A stretch of DNA of 64,000 nucleotides from Kribbella steppae (GTDB taxonomy: Bacteria; Actinomycetota; Actinomycetes; Propionibacteriales; Kribbellaceae). Positions 1 through 7,585 of the stretch are shown here, in pieces. How positions within the stretch are numbered: the stretch's first letter is position 1; each line of letters opens with the position of its first letter. The stretch lies in contig NZ_SLWN01000014.1 of assembly GCF_004342025.1 (NCBI RefSeq), positions 166,172 through 230,171 of the forward strand, written 5' to 3'. The translations under genes were made by a program, and so were the position numbers. The notes beneath the pieces are model-generated. The model saw only the letters and a list, made by a program, of their open reading frames with translations. It had not been told where the DNA came from and did no database searches.

Positions 1-258
1 ATCGGCGTCGCCGTCTACCCCGCCGACGGCATCACCGTCGACGACCTGCTGCTCCGCGCCGACCGGGCGATGTACGCCGCCAAGGCCGCCGGCCGTAACC
101 GGGTCCGCCTGGCCGCCGACGTACTCCCGCCGCACCGCCCCATCGCTCGCCCGGCCGTCCCCATCGACCGCAGCCGTCCCGCCGCCTCGGTCGACCGCGA
201 TGCCGCCCACGACCGCCCGGTGACCACGGGCGCCGCCGCCCCGACCGACCGCAACTGA
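1..258 (+). CDS. Diguanylate cyclase, C-terminal end (partial)
   Basis: The reading frame is open from the first base, so the gene starts outside the window. The first 35 or so residues have the end of a GGDEF domain: IGVAVYPADG followed by LLLRADRAMYAAKAAGRNRV, the usual last helix (AD-A-Y-AK-GRN). GGDEF proteins make cyclic di-GMP from GTP. The GGDEF signature itself is upstream and cannot be checked. A tail of about 50 residues rich in Pro, Ala and Arg follows and looks disordered. The family is clear from the last helix; activity and any sensor domains are unknown. Confidence 0.8.
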   Translation: MGVAVYPADGITVDDLLLRADRAMYAAKAAGRNRVRLAADVLPPHRPIARPAVPIDRSRPAASVDRDAAHDRPVTTGAAAPTDRN

Positions 259-270
259 CGTCACCCCGCA

Positions 271-295
271 GAACCTTTTGCGGGAGTACGGCGTC
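271..295 (+). promoter_or_regulatory. Candidate ECF-type promoter of the first sigma operon
   Basis: GAACC at 271-275 and CGTC at 292-295 are separated by 16 bases, the layout of many ECF sigma promoters (GGAAC-like -35, CGTC-like -10). The site is 35 bases upstream of the sigma start at 330. The same GCAGAACC and GCGTCCT strings recur upstream of the gene at 1844, which suggests that the sigma factor controls both. Confidence 0.45.
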
Positions 296-329
296 CTGTG
301 TGTGAGGGGGACTGCAGGACGGAGAGGGT

Positions 330-863
330 ATGGCGGGTCCGGGGAGTCGTGACGACGACTTCACCGCATTTGTGCTGGCCAGGTCCGCGCGATTGGTGCA
401 TTTCGCGCGGATGCTCTGCGGCGACGCCGAACTCGCGGAGGATCTGGTCCAGACGGCGCTGGAGAAGGCGTATCTGCGCTGGGACCGGATCGAGTTGGCC
501 GACCCGTTCGGCTACGTCCGGCAAGCCGTGGTGAACCAGCACCTGTCCTGGGTACGGCGTCGGCCGTGGCGCGAGCGGCCGAGCGGTGACGCCGGCGAAC
601 TGGATCGGTACTTCGGCACGTCGGTCGCGGACCCGGCCGGGGCGGTGGCTCGCCGCGTCGCGATCGGTGCGGCCCTGGCGACGCTGACCCGGCGCGAGCG
701 TGCGGTCGTCGTACTGCGGTACGTCGAGGACCTCACCGAGAAGCAGACGGCGGCCGTCCTCGGGGTCGCGGTCGGGACGGTGAAGAGCGCGAACGCCCGA
801 GCGATGGACAAACTGCGCGCGGCTCCCGAGCTGAGCGGTCGGTACGTAGGAGAACGAGCATGA
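330..863 (+). CDS. SigE-family ECF RNA polymerase sigma factor
   Basis: A 177-residue protein with the two-domain plan of SigE-family ECF sigma factors. Region 2 lies at about residues 10-75 (FTAFVLARSARLVHFARMLC, then AEDLVQTALEKAYLRWDRI). Region 4 lies at about 110-165, with LTRRERAVVVLRYVEDLTEK and the helix-turn-helix AAVLGVAVGTVKSANARAM. It would direct RNA polymerase to a small regulon. The start is ATG after GGAGAGGG. Its stop overlaps the ATG of the next gene (ATGA at 860-863), so the two are translationally coupled. That partner lacks a zinc-binding anti-sigma motif, so how the sigma factor is held inactive is unclear. A similar module lies at 4237-5750. Confidence 0.92.
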   Translation: MAGPGSRDDDFTAFVLARSARLVHFARMLCGDAELAEDLVQTALEKAYLRWDRIELADPFGYVRQAVVNQHLSWVRRRPWRERPSGDAGELDRYFGTSVADPAGAVARRVAIGAALATLTRRERAVVVLRYVEDLTEKQTAAVLGVAVGTVKSANARAMDKLRAAPELSGRYVGERA

Positions 864-1741
864 GCGACGAGCGACGAGTCACCCCCGAGGACGACCTCCG
901 GGTTGCCCTCCTACCGGACGACAGCATCGCGCCGCTCGACCCGGCCCGGGTGATCGCCGGTGCGCGCCGCCGCCGGAAGGTGCGCGGTCTTGCCGCTGCC
1001 GGAGTCTCCGCGGTGGCCGTCATCGGAGTCGCCGCGGGCGGATTCCTTGCCGGCGGAGGGTCTCTCGGCAACGCACCCCAGCCCGCGGACCCTGGACTGA
1101 CCGTCCCCGCACCGACGCTCGCGACTCAGGACCGACCGACGCCGCGACCATCTGAGACCCCGAACGCGTCCACGCCGCCTGAGACGGAGACGGCCGGTCC
1201 GGAGGGAACCGGCAGCACGGCGGCCCCGCCGACCGTGGCGAGCTGTCTCCAGGAGGCGGCCGCAGCCGGTGAGCCGGCTCCGGGTTCGGCCGCCAGGCAG
1301 CGAGGCTCGCTGGACCGCCGGCTGATCGTCGTGGCCGACAGCAACTACTGGATGGCGTGCGACAACACGTTCCGGCCGACCCCGACAGCGCGCAAGCCCG
1401 CCAAGTTGGAGAGGCCGAGCACACAGGACAACAACGCCTTCGCGGTCGCGGGCAACACCATCACCACCGCTGCCGGCGAGCGTGACTTCTTCTGGGCGGC
1501 AGGAATGCTGCCCAAGGGAGTCGCGACCGTGCGGTACAGCTTCGTCGACGGCGCTGTCGTGGATGCCGAGGTCAGCAACGGCTTCTGGATGATGCGACAC
1601 CTCTCGACCGTGCCGCCCGGTGCACACGACCTGGGCGACCGGGTCCGGGTTCAGTTGCTCTCACCGTCCGGCGCCGTACTGAACGACGTCCGGCTGAACT
1701 GGGGGACGCAGACCTGCGCCCAGATCAGCCATGGCTGCTGA
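860..1741 (+). CDS. Membrane-anchored four-cysteine protein coupled to sigma factor
   Basis: 293 residues. The cytoplasmic N-terminus (about 1-40) contains basic RRRRK, followed by one membrane segment at about 45-67 rich in Ala, Val and Gly. A Pro/Thr-rich linker follows at about 75-130, then an extracytoplasmic domain. The C-terminal domain has Cys in VASCLQEA, in YWMACDN and in the ending TCAQISHGC, consistent with two disulfides. The topology matches a membrane partner of an ECF sigma factor, but no known anti-sigma domain is visible. The gene at 1844-2758 is a paralogue with the same cysteines and the same ending. Function unknown; a cell-surface stress sensor is an inference from its coupling to the sigma gene. 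Confidence 0.8.
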   Translation: MSDERRVTPEDDLRVALLPDDSIAPLDPARVIAGARRRRKVRGLAAAGVSAVAVIGVAAGGFLAGGGSLGNAPQPADPGLTVPAPTLATQDRPTPRPSETPNASTPPETETAGPEGTGSTAAPPTVASCLQEAAAAGEPAPGSAARQRGSLDRRLIVVADSNYWMACDNTFRPTPTARKPAKLERPSTQDNNAFAVAGNTITTAAGERDFFWAAGMLPKGVATVRYSFVDGAVVDAEVSNGFWMMRHLSTVPPGAHDLGDRVRVQLLSPSGAVLNDVRLNWGTQTCAQISHGC

Positions 1742-1800
1742 GCAGAACCTTCACGGGCAGAACCTTTCCGGGCAGAACCTTTCCGGCCGTGCCGCGCGTC
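1741..1800 (+). promoter_or_regulatory. Triple 15-bp repeat with ECF-type -35 motif before paralogue gene
   Basis: Three tandem 15-bp units (1741-1755, 1756-1770, 1771-1785) each contain GCAGAACCTT; the second and third are identical. The last GAACC (1775-1779) is followed after 17 bases by CGTC (1797-1800). This matches the candidate promoter at 271-295 to within one base of spacing. It suggests a promoter for the gene at 1844 recognised by the sigma factor encoded at 330, with duplicated -35 elements. Confidence 0.45.
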
Positions 1801-1843
1801 CTTCAGCCCGACCGACCGGACGAAAGAGTTGTGGAGGGCAACG

Positions 1844-2758
1844 ATGATCGAACAGGACCGGAAGCGGCGCATCGTCAGGCTGCTGGTGACCGGACTCGCC
1901 GTCGCGGCGGTGGCCGGCGTCGCGATCGCCGGTACGGCGGTGGCACGCAGCAGGCAGTCGGCGGGAGACACCGCGGTCGCGGGCGGACCGGATACCCCGG
2001 CCGCGACGCCGATCCCGGCGATCCTGGCGACCCCGGCCGCCGGTACGACGGACCCCGCCACGCCGGAGCCGAGTACGACGAACCCCGCGACGCCGGAACC
2101 GCCAACGGCACCGGCCACGCCCGAGCCGGCGACGACCGCGACAACAGGCCCCGAAGGAACCGGACAAAAGCCCGCCATTCCGCGGAAGCCGGCCGAGAAG
2201 GCGCCTCCGGCGGACGCCGTCGCAGCCTGCAAGACCTGGCTGAAGGAGGTCGCGGAAGAGCGCGGCGAACCCGCACCGGGCTCGAACGCGAAGGTGGCGG
2301 CCCGACTGGACGGCGCACCGGGCACTGTCCTGATCCTTGCCGACAGCAAGTACTGGGCCGGCTGCGACACGGCGTTCGCGCGGAACGGCAGTGAAGGCTC
2401 GATCCGGCAGCCGGCCAAGATCGCCAAGCCCGCACCCGGCGACGCCGAGGCCTTCGAGGTCGCGAACAACCTGATCCCGATCAAGGGCAAGGAGTACGAG
2501 TACTACTGGGCCGTCGGTCAACTCCCGTCCGGCGTCTCGAAGATCTCCTACACCTTCCCCGACGGCCGGACGACGAACGCCGTCATCAAAGGCAACTACT
2601 GGCTGATGCAGCACCAGACCGCAACGCCCTGGAAGGAAGGCTCGGCACCGGGCCCGCAGATCAAGGTCACGCTGTTCGGCCCGAACGGCCAGTCGCTGCG
2701 GACGTTCCTCCTGGTCTGGGGCGAGGACACCTGCGCCCAGGTCAGCCACGGCTGCTGA
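1844..2758 (+). CDS. Membrane-anchored four-cysteine protein, paralogue of 860-1741
   Basis: 304 residues. Chosen start: ATG at 1844 (MIEQDRKRRIVRLL) with GGAGGG just upstream, in preference to an in-frame TTG 15 bases earlier. Short basic N-terminus, one membrane segment (about 10-32), a linker of about 90 residues made of TPEP/ATPEP-like repeats, then a domain of about 190 residues. The domain shares with the previous gene the pattern GEPAPGS, ADSKYWAGCD, PSGVSKISYTFPDG and the ending WGEDTCAQVSHGC. All four cysteines are conserved. Tandem duplication is the simplest explanation. Function unknown; it is probably a sigma-controlled exported protein facing the cell wall. Confidence 0.8.
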   Translation: MIEQDRKRRIVRLLVTGLAVAAVAGVAIAGTAVARSRQSAGDTAVAGGPDTPAATPIPAILATPAAGTTDPATPEPSTTNPATPEPPTAPATPEPATTATTGPEGTGQKPAIPRKPAEKAPPADAVAACKTWLKEVAEERGEPAPGSNAKVAARLDGAPGTVLILADSKYWAGCDTAFARNGSEGSIRQPAKIAKPAPGDAEAFEVANNLIPIKGKEYEYYWAVGQLPSGVSKISYTFPDGRTTNAVIKGNYWLMQHQTATPWKEGSAPGPQIKVTLFGPNGQSLRTFLLVWGEDTCAQVSHGC

Positions 2759-2770
2759 CCGGACCCGAAC

Positions 2771-2851
2771 CGCCAGGCCATCACAATCGCCGCCGTCCGC
2801 GATCCACCCGCGGTGGACCGCGCAGCGGGCGCGATTGTGATGGCCTGGGCG
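2771..2851. repeat. Dispersed palindromic element, copy 1
   Basis: Perfect 18-bp inverted arms at 2773-2790 (CCAGGCCATCACAATCGC) and 2831-2848. A nested stem lies in the loop, where TCCACC pairs with GGTGGA around CGC. The element begins about 10 bases after the stop of the plus-strand gene and ends at the stop of the minus-strand gene. It could act as a bidirectional terminator. The same arm sequence recurs at 10677-10763 (copy 2), also between convergent genes, so it is a repeated element and not a chance terminator. Confidence 0.75.
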
Positions 2852-2852
2852 T

Positions 2853-4052
2853 TCAGCAGGCGCCGAAGGTGCCGGCCGAGATGTACGCCTTGGCGACGTA
2901 CATGCCGGTGTGGACGCGGAGCCAGACGTTGCTCGTGCCCTGCGAACCCGTGACGCTCGAACCGGTCGTCTGGCACTCGACGGTCACCTGGGCCGACTTA
3001 CCCGCCATGCCGACGACCGCTCCGGATGAATTCGGTGAGTTCCGCACGTTCAGGTAGCCGGACGAGATGGATACCGTGCCGCGGCCGCCGTCACCGGTCC
3101 ACAGGTAGGTCACGTCGACCCATGCGTTGTTCGTCAGCGCGAGCGCGTCCCAGAACGTCCCGTCCGCCAGGTCGATCCCAGCCGGGTTGGCGACGATCCG
3201 GCCGAACTGGTCCTTACCGCCGTTGTAGCCGTTCTGGTACGCCGCTTGGGCTTCCGGGCGACCCTGCGGCAGGTCCTTCCACATCTCCCGGATGGCACTC
3301 GGGTTCCAGTAGTCGTCCTTGGTGTTCCACGGGCCGACGTCCCACACCGGCTCGAAGGCGCACCGAGAGGCCGTGCACACCTTGACCGAGTAGGTGCCGG
3401 AACCGTTGCCGGACAGTCCCCGGCGCGACGGCAGGGCGACGAAGTGGTCGCGGTTCACGATCACGTGGCCGTTGGCCGTCGTACCTCCGACCAGGCCTTC
3501 GCGGGTGGCGAAGACGCGGGACTGCAGGGGCGCCGCCTGGACGCTCATCCGGCTCGGGTCGATCTTGTCGGTCGACAGGACCGTCAGGTCGCCGACCCAT
3601 GGACTGCCACCGGTCGGTGGAGCGCTGACGATGATCCGGAGCTGGACCTGGTCACTGGCTCCGGGCAGGGCGGTCGGCGTACCGGACCGAGCGGGAGTCC
3701 ACTCCGTCCACTTGTCCTTGACCCACGCCCGTACGTCGACCTCCGCCGACGAACCGTCCGGCGTACCGACGGTGTAGCCGACGACGACGGCCGAGGTGGC
3801 GGCGTCGAAGCGGACCGGGACGAGCTCGGCCAGGCCGGACCGCTGCTTGATCTCGGTGGAGCCGACCGTGGCCGGGGCGTCGCCGAGGATGATCCGGCTG
3901 CCCTCGACTTTCACGTTGCTGGATCCGGCGACTGGTTGGGCCGCGACGGTGACCGGGTCGGTCGGTGCGGCGGTGCTTTGCAAGGTGGTGGTGAAGATCG
4001 CCAGCGTCGCGGCCAGACAGGCCGTGAGCTGGACAGGTCGGGTGATACGCAT
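2853..4052 (-). CDS. Secreted protein with C-terminal SH3-like domain
   Basis: 399 residues, ATG start with GGAGGT 9 bases upstream. A Sec signal peptide occupies about 1-29 (MRITRP, hydrophobic core, cut near TAAP). The N-terminal half (about 40-170) looks like an all-beta carbohydrate- or wall-associated region. The middle part carries VIVNRDHFVALPSRRGLSGN and VKVCTASRCAFEPVWDVGPW, a pattern of beta-barrel wall-associated proteins. The last 80 residues (GYLNVRNSPNSSGAVVGMAG onward) are an SH3b-like domain with LNVRNSP. The protein is probably exported and wall-associated. No catalytic motif is recognised with confidence. Confidence 0.75.
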   Translation of the reverse strand: MRITRPVQLTACLAATLAIFTTTLQSTAAPTDPVTVAAQPVAGSSNVKVEGSRIILGDAPATVGSTEIKQRSGLAELVPVRFDAATSAVVVGYTVGTPDGSSAEVDVRAWVKDKWTEWTPARSGTPTALPGASDQVQLRIIVSAPPTGGSPWVGDLTVLSTDKIDPSRMSVQAAPLQSRVFATREGLVGGTTANGHVIVNRDHFVALPSRRGLSGNGSGTYSVKVCTASRCAFEPVWDVGPWNTKDDYWNPSAIREMWKDLPQGRPEAQAAYQNGYNGGKDQFGRIVANPAGIDLADGTFWDALALTNNAWVDVTYLWTGDGGRGTVSISSGYLNVRNSPNSSGAVVGMAGKSAQVTVECQTTGSSVTGSQGTSNVWLRVHTGMYVAKAYISAGTFGAC

Positions 4053-4236
4053 GGGCGGTTACCTCCGGGGCGGTGAGGCATCACCGGGCGCTGTGCCTGG
4101 TTCACCCAATGTGACAAATGAACATGCCTTCTGTATAGCCCGTGAATAAATTTCTTCGAAGGAGTTGGTGTACGGACAGAACCGGATCGATCACCCAGCG
4201 GGTTTGGACCGGTGTGACAGAGGCAGAGGAGAATCG

Positions 4237-4752
4237 ATGACCCGGACCGCGGACGCCGATTTCGAGCGCTTCGTGTTGGCGCAGTCGACCCCCTTGCTCC
4301 GCTTCGCGGAGATGTTGTGCGGCGATCGGCACAATGCCGAGGACCTGGTGCAGCAGGCGTTGATGCGGTCCTATCCGAAATGGCACCGGCTGGACGGTGA
4401 CCCGATGCGCTACGTACGCCGGGTCCTGGTCAACCGGTTCCTCTCCCAGACCCGCCGGCGCTGGAACAACGAGGTTCCCAGCGACCCGGTGAGCAACGAC
4501 TGGGACCAGCGAGCGGTGGCGGACTTCGCCGGCGAGGTCCAGACCAGGGAGGCCGTGCTCTCGGCTCTCGCCGGTCTGACCGTGCGGGAGAGAGCCGTGG
4601 TCGCGCTGCGCTACTCGCAGGATCTCTCCGAGGCCGAGACCGCCGAACTGCTGGCCATGGCACCCGGGACCGTGAAGAGCACGGCCTCCCGCGCGCTGGC
4701 CAAGCTGCGTCTGGCACCCGACCTGATCGATACCGGAGTTGGAGGACACTGA
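4237..4752 (+). CDS. Second SigE-family ECF sigma factor
   Basis: 171 residues. ATG at 4237 is preceded by GAGGAGAA; an in-frame GTG at 4165 has no good ribosome site and would add residues unlike the family. Region 2 is at about 5-75 (FERFVLAQSTPLLRFAEMLC, AEDLVQQALMRSYPKW) and region 4 at about 105-160 (LTVRERAVVALRYSQDLSE, then LLAMAPGTVKSTASRALAKL). It is about 40 percent identical by eye to the sigma factor at 330. GAACC at 4179-4183 lies upstream, but I see no clear CGTC partner. The stop overlaps the next start (TGATG), so the downstream repeat protein is coupled to it. The 185 bases between this gene and the divergent secreted-protein gene are AT-richer and probably hold promoters for both. 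Confidence 0.9.
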   Translation: MTRTADADFERFVLAQSTPLLRFAEMLCGDRHNAEDLVQQALMRSYPKWHRLDGDPMRYVRRVLVNRFLSQTRRRWNNEVPSDPVSNDWDQRAVADFAGEVQTREAVLSALAGLTVRERAVVALRYSQDLSEAETAELLAMAPGTVKSTASRALAKLRLAPDLIDTGVGGH

Positions 4753-5750
4753 TGAGTGACGAGCAGCGGGTACGCAGCGCACTCGAGTACGACCTGGAGC
4801 CCTGGCAGCCGAACGCGACCGACCTGATGCGTCGCGGTAAGCGGCTGACCTGGCTCCGCCGTGGACTGGCCGCGGCGGGCGTCACCGCCTTGGCCGGAAC
4901 CGTTGCGACGGTGTCCGCCGCGGTCGGCGGACCCTCCGCCGCGAGGAACCTGCTGGCCGGTGACGGCAAGCCGCCGGTACCGGCCGTGGTGCCGGCAGAC
5001 ACGGCGAAGCCGTCGGTCGACCCGGCCTGCCTGCCGGCCAAGCCAACGTTGCCGAAGGCAACCGTGTCGGTGGACAAGACGATCGACCCGAACAACCCGC
5101 CGAGCGTGCAGCCGTCGCTGCCGGCCAAGCCGACCGTGCCGTCGGTTCCGACCGGCAAGCCTTCGCTGCCGTCGAAGCCGTCGCTGCCTGGTACGACGAC
5201 CAAGCCGTCGATCCCGGCGACGCCGTCGCTGCCGCCGAAGCCCGCCTTCCCGACCGGCAAGCCGACGATCCCGACGGCCACGCCGAGCCTCCCGACGGGG
5301 AAGCCCACGCTGCCGACCAAGCCGTCCGTGCCGACGCCGTCGCTGCCGGCCAAGCCGACGGTGCCGACGGCCAAGCCGACCCTGCCGTCGGTGCCGGTCC
5401 CGACGCAGAAGCCTTCGCTCCCGTCGGCCAAGCCGTCGCTGCCGGGCAAGCCCGCCGCGACGCCGACGCTGCCCGACTGCGTGCACGGCGTACCGTCTGA
5501 GAAGCCGTCCGTGCCGGCTCCCAAGCCGACCCTGCCGGGCAAGCCCTCGCTGCCGACCGCCAAGCCGTCCGCGCCGAAGCCGGCCGTTCCGACAGTGACG
5601 GTCTCGGGTGGTGCCAAGGTCACCATCGACCCGGGCCAGCAGCCGGCCGTTCCGACGGCCAAGCCGTCGCTGCCCACGAAGCCGAGCCTCCCCAAGGAGA
5701 CCCCGAGCCTGCCGACCACCTTCCCCACCGGTCCCTCCTCAAGCCGGTAG
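4752..5750 (+). CDS. Membrane-anchored protein with long KPSLP-type repeat region
   Basis: 332 residues. A short cytoplasmic part (about 1-35) and one membrane segment (about 36-58) are followed by about 270 residues of degenerate five- to six-residue repeats of the type KPSLP, KPTVP and KPTLP. Two cysteines interrupt the repeat (DPACLPAKP and LPDCVHGVP). Regular Pro and Lys would give an extended, positively charged stalk able to cross the cell wall, an inference from composition. It is coupled to the sigma gene (overlap at 4752) in the position normally held by an anti-sigma factor, yet no zinc-binding anti-sigma motif is present. Function unknown. The repeats may vary in number between strains. 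Confidence 0.8.
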   Translation: MSDEQRVRSALEYDLEPWQPNATDLMRRGKRLTWLRRGLAAAGVTALAGTVATVSAAVGGPSAARNLLAGDGKPPVPAVVPADTAKPSVDPACLPAKPTLPKATVSVDKTIDPNNPPSVQPSLPAKPTVPSVPTGKPSLPSKPSLPGTTTKPSIPATPSLPPKPAFPTGKPTIPTATPSLPTGKPTLPTKPSVPTPSLPAKPTVPTAKPTLPSVPVPTQKPSLPSAKPSLPGKPAATPTLPDCVHGVPSEKPSVPAPKPTLPGKPSLPTAKPSAPKPAVPTVTVSGGAKVTIDPGQQPAVPTAKPSLPTKPSLPKETPSLPTTFPTGPSSSR

Positions 5751-5757
5751 GGCGCCA

Positions 5758-5803
5758 GGTCACCGGCGAGTAGGCGAATGCGAGTCCCTACTCGCCGGTG
5801 ACC
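5758..5803. terminator. Bidirectional hairpin terminator
   Basis: Perfect 16-bp inverted repeat: GGTCACCGGCGAGTAG at 5758-5773 and its complement at 5788-5803, with a 14-base loop. It lies between convergent genes and overlaps the last codons of the minus-strand DinB gene. Confidence 0.7.
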
Positions 5804-6294
5804 CCATCTGTGAGTTCGCGGACGACGTCCAGATGTCCCGCATGACGCGCGTACTCCTGCAACACGTGGAACAGGATCCAGTTCACCGTCGGCCGTTCCT
5901 CGCCGAATCGGCCGCCGGTCTCAGCACGGGTGGCGGGATCCACCCCCGTCACCAGACGCCGGGTGGCCTCGCCACCTTCGTGCAACCGGGCGATGAGGTC
6001 GGCGAAGGTCTCGTCAGGCCCGACGGTCCAGCGGCCGTCCGGGTCTTCGCCGGAGTCACCCCACGGTTCGTCCAGCTGCTCTCCGGCGAACCCCCAGCGC
6101 AGCCAGCGCCTCTCCATGAACACCAGGTGCTTCAGCAGTTCCAGCGGCGACCATCCTGACGGCAACCGGCTGGACCTCAGCTCGGCCTCGGTCAGCCCGG
6201 TCAGCTTGCTCTCGATCACGCCGCGGTAGTGGTCCAGGAAGCCGAGGTGCAGTGCGATCGTGTCGCCTTCCTCGATCGGCGGAGGCTGGCTCAC
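5788..6294 (-). CDS. DinB-superfamily protein (DUF664/mycothiol-dependent type)
   Basis: 168 residues, the usual length for DinB/DUF664 four-helix proteins. The metal-binding histidines can be placed as H near LDHYRGVIESK (about 25), H in LLKHLVFMERRWL (about 57), and H in LQEYARHAGHLDVVRELTDG near the C-terminus. Members bind a divalent metal, and some use mycothiol as a co-substrate in thiol transfer. The start overlaps the stop of the upstream MmyB-type regulator by four bases, so the two form an operon. Confidence 0.85.
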   Translation of the reverse strand: MSQPPPIEEGDTIALHLGFLDHYRGVIESKLTGLTEAELRSSRLPSGWSPLELLKHLVFMERRWLRWGFAGEQLDEPWGDSGEDPDGRWTVGPDETFADLIARLHEGGEATRRLVTGVDPATRAETGGRFGEERPTVNWILFHVLQEYARHAGHLDVVRELTDGVTGE

Positions 6295-7085
6295 GAGAGT
6301 CCTCGAAGGAACTCGGCGGTCGGCTCGTCCGCCGGATAGAAGGACTCGATCATCAGCTCAGACACGGTGACGTCGAGCGGTGTGCCGAAGGTGGCGATCG
6401 TGGTGAGCAGGGACAGGTCGTGTCCCTCATGGCGGAGATTCATCGGTACGACGACCTCGGTCGGGCCCGGGTGGACGGGCTTGTCGCCGGCGGCGTACTC
6501 GCGGAGTTCGTCGTACAGGTCCTCGAGTTCGGGATCGGCCGTGCTGGCGACCTGGCGTTGCAGGCCGGCCAGCGCGGCGGCGCGGACCTCGGCCAGGTTG
6601 CCGAGCCGACGCGCCAGACCGTCCGGGTGCAAGGTCAGCCGAAGCGCGTTGATCGGTGCCTTGAGCAACTGTTCGTCGACGTCGGCAGTGAAGATCTGGA
6701 TGCCGGCGTTGGCCTCGACGATGTTCCACCAGCGGTCGACCACGAGCGCCGGGTACGGCTCATGCGCCTTCAGCAGGCGGCGGAGCGTCGTACGGATCGC
6801 GAGCATCGACGGCGAGTGGAGCGACGCCTCGCTGTAGATCGGCGCGTAGCCGCCGGCCAGGAGCAACTGGTTGCGATCCCGCAGCGGTACGTCGAGATGC
6901 TCGGCCAACCGGAGGACCATCTCGCGGCTCGGCTTCGAGCGACCGGTCTCGACGAAACTCACGTGCCGGGTCGACACCTCGACCTGGTTCGCCAGCTCGA
7001 GCTGGCTCAGCCGGCGGCGCTCCCGCCAGCCGCGTAAGAGCTCGCCCACCGGGCGCTGGAACGTCTCCTCGATCGTCGCTGCCAT
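6291..7085 (-). CDS. XRE regulator with MmyB-like ligand-binding domain
   Basis: 264 residues. The N-terminal helix-turn-helix is at about 10-70 (LLRGWRERRRLSQLELANQV, STRHVSFVETGRSKPSREMV). The rest is an MmyB-like domain (ALVVDRWWNIVEANAG, NALRLTLHPDGLARRLGN, DLSLLTTIATFGTPLDVTVS). Such proteins are usually local regulators next to small-molecule enzymes. It shares its control region (7086-7195) with the divergent NTF2-like gene and overlaps the DinB gene downstream, so it probably controls both. An inverted repeat CGTCGC/GCGACG at 7112-7131 is a candidate operator. Confidence 0.88.
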   Translation of the reverse strand: MAATIEETFQRPVGELLRGWRERRRLSQLELANQVEVSTRHVSFVETGRSKPSREMVLRLAEHLDVPLRDRNQLLLAGGYAPIYSEASLHSPSMLAIRTTLRRLLKAHEPYPALVVDRWWNIVEANAGIQIFTADVDEQLLKAPINALRLTLHPDGLARRLGNLAEVRAAALAGLQRQVASTADPELEDLYDELREYAAGDKPVHPGPTEVVVPMNLRHEGHDLSLLTTIATFGTPLDVTVSELMIESFYPADEPTAEFLRGLS

Positions 7086-7195
7086 GGTCCGACCGTATCC
7101 GTTGGGGTGGTCGTCGCCATTACCTGCGACGTCATCGACCGGATGCGGCGACCGGCGGCAAAGTTCTGGTCATCCGAACTTCCGAGGAGGAAACC

Positions 7196-7558
7196 ATGAA
7201 CGTCAACACTCTCGCCGACCAGTACTTCGCGATGTGGAACGAGGCCGACGCCGACCGCCGGGCCGCGCTGATCGAGGCGAGCTGGGCCGCGGACGCGACC
7301 TTCGTCGACCCGAGCTCCGAGGTCACCGGCCACGACGACCTGAACAAGCTGGTCGGCGCCGCCCAGCAGATGTTCCCCGGCCTCGCCTTCGTCCGCATCG
7401 GCGACATCGACGAGCACCACACCTACCTCCGCTGGACCTGGCACCTGACCGCGGAAGGCCAGGAGCCGGTGGCCGGCGGCACCGACATCGTCCTGCTCAC
7501 CGCCGACGGCCGCATCCAGCAGATCATCGGCTTCCACGACTTCGCGCCCGCCCACTGA
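7196..7558 (+). CDS. SnoaL/NTF2-like protein
   Basis: 120 residues, ATG after GAGGAGG. The cone-shaped alpha/beta fold of the NTF2/SnoaL family is indicated by LADQYFAMWNEADADRRAAL, then WAADATFVDPSSEVTGHDDL, and the final strands TYLRWTWHL and GRIQQIIGFHDF. Members are small-molecule isomerases, hydrolases or binding proteins. The substrate cannot be read from the sequence. The gene is divergent from the MmyB-type regulator, a frequent arrangement for regulator and target. Confidence 0.8.
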   Translation: MNVNTLADQYFAMWNEADADRRAALIEASWAADATFVDPSSEVTGHDDLNKLVGAAQQMFPGLAFVRIGDIDEHHTYLRWTWHLTAEGQEPVAGGTDIVLLTADGRIQQIIGFHDFAPAH

Positions 7559-7585
7559 CGCAGTACCAGATGAAAGCTCCCGCAG

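Noticed and set aside
4752..5750. KPSLP-type repeats considered as a CRISPR or DNA repeat array
   Set aside because: Repeats are degenerate, in frame and without spacers. They are a coding feature.
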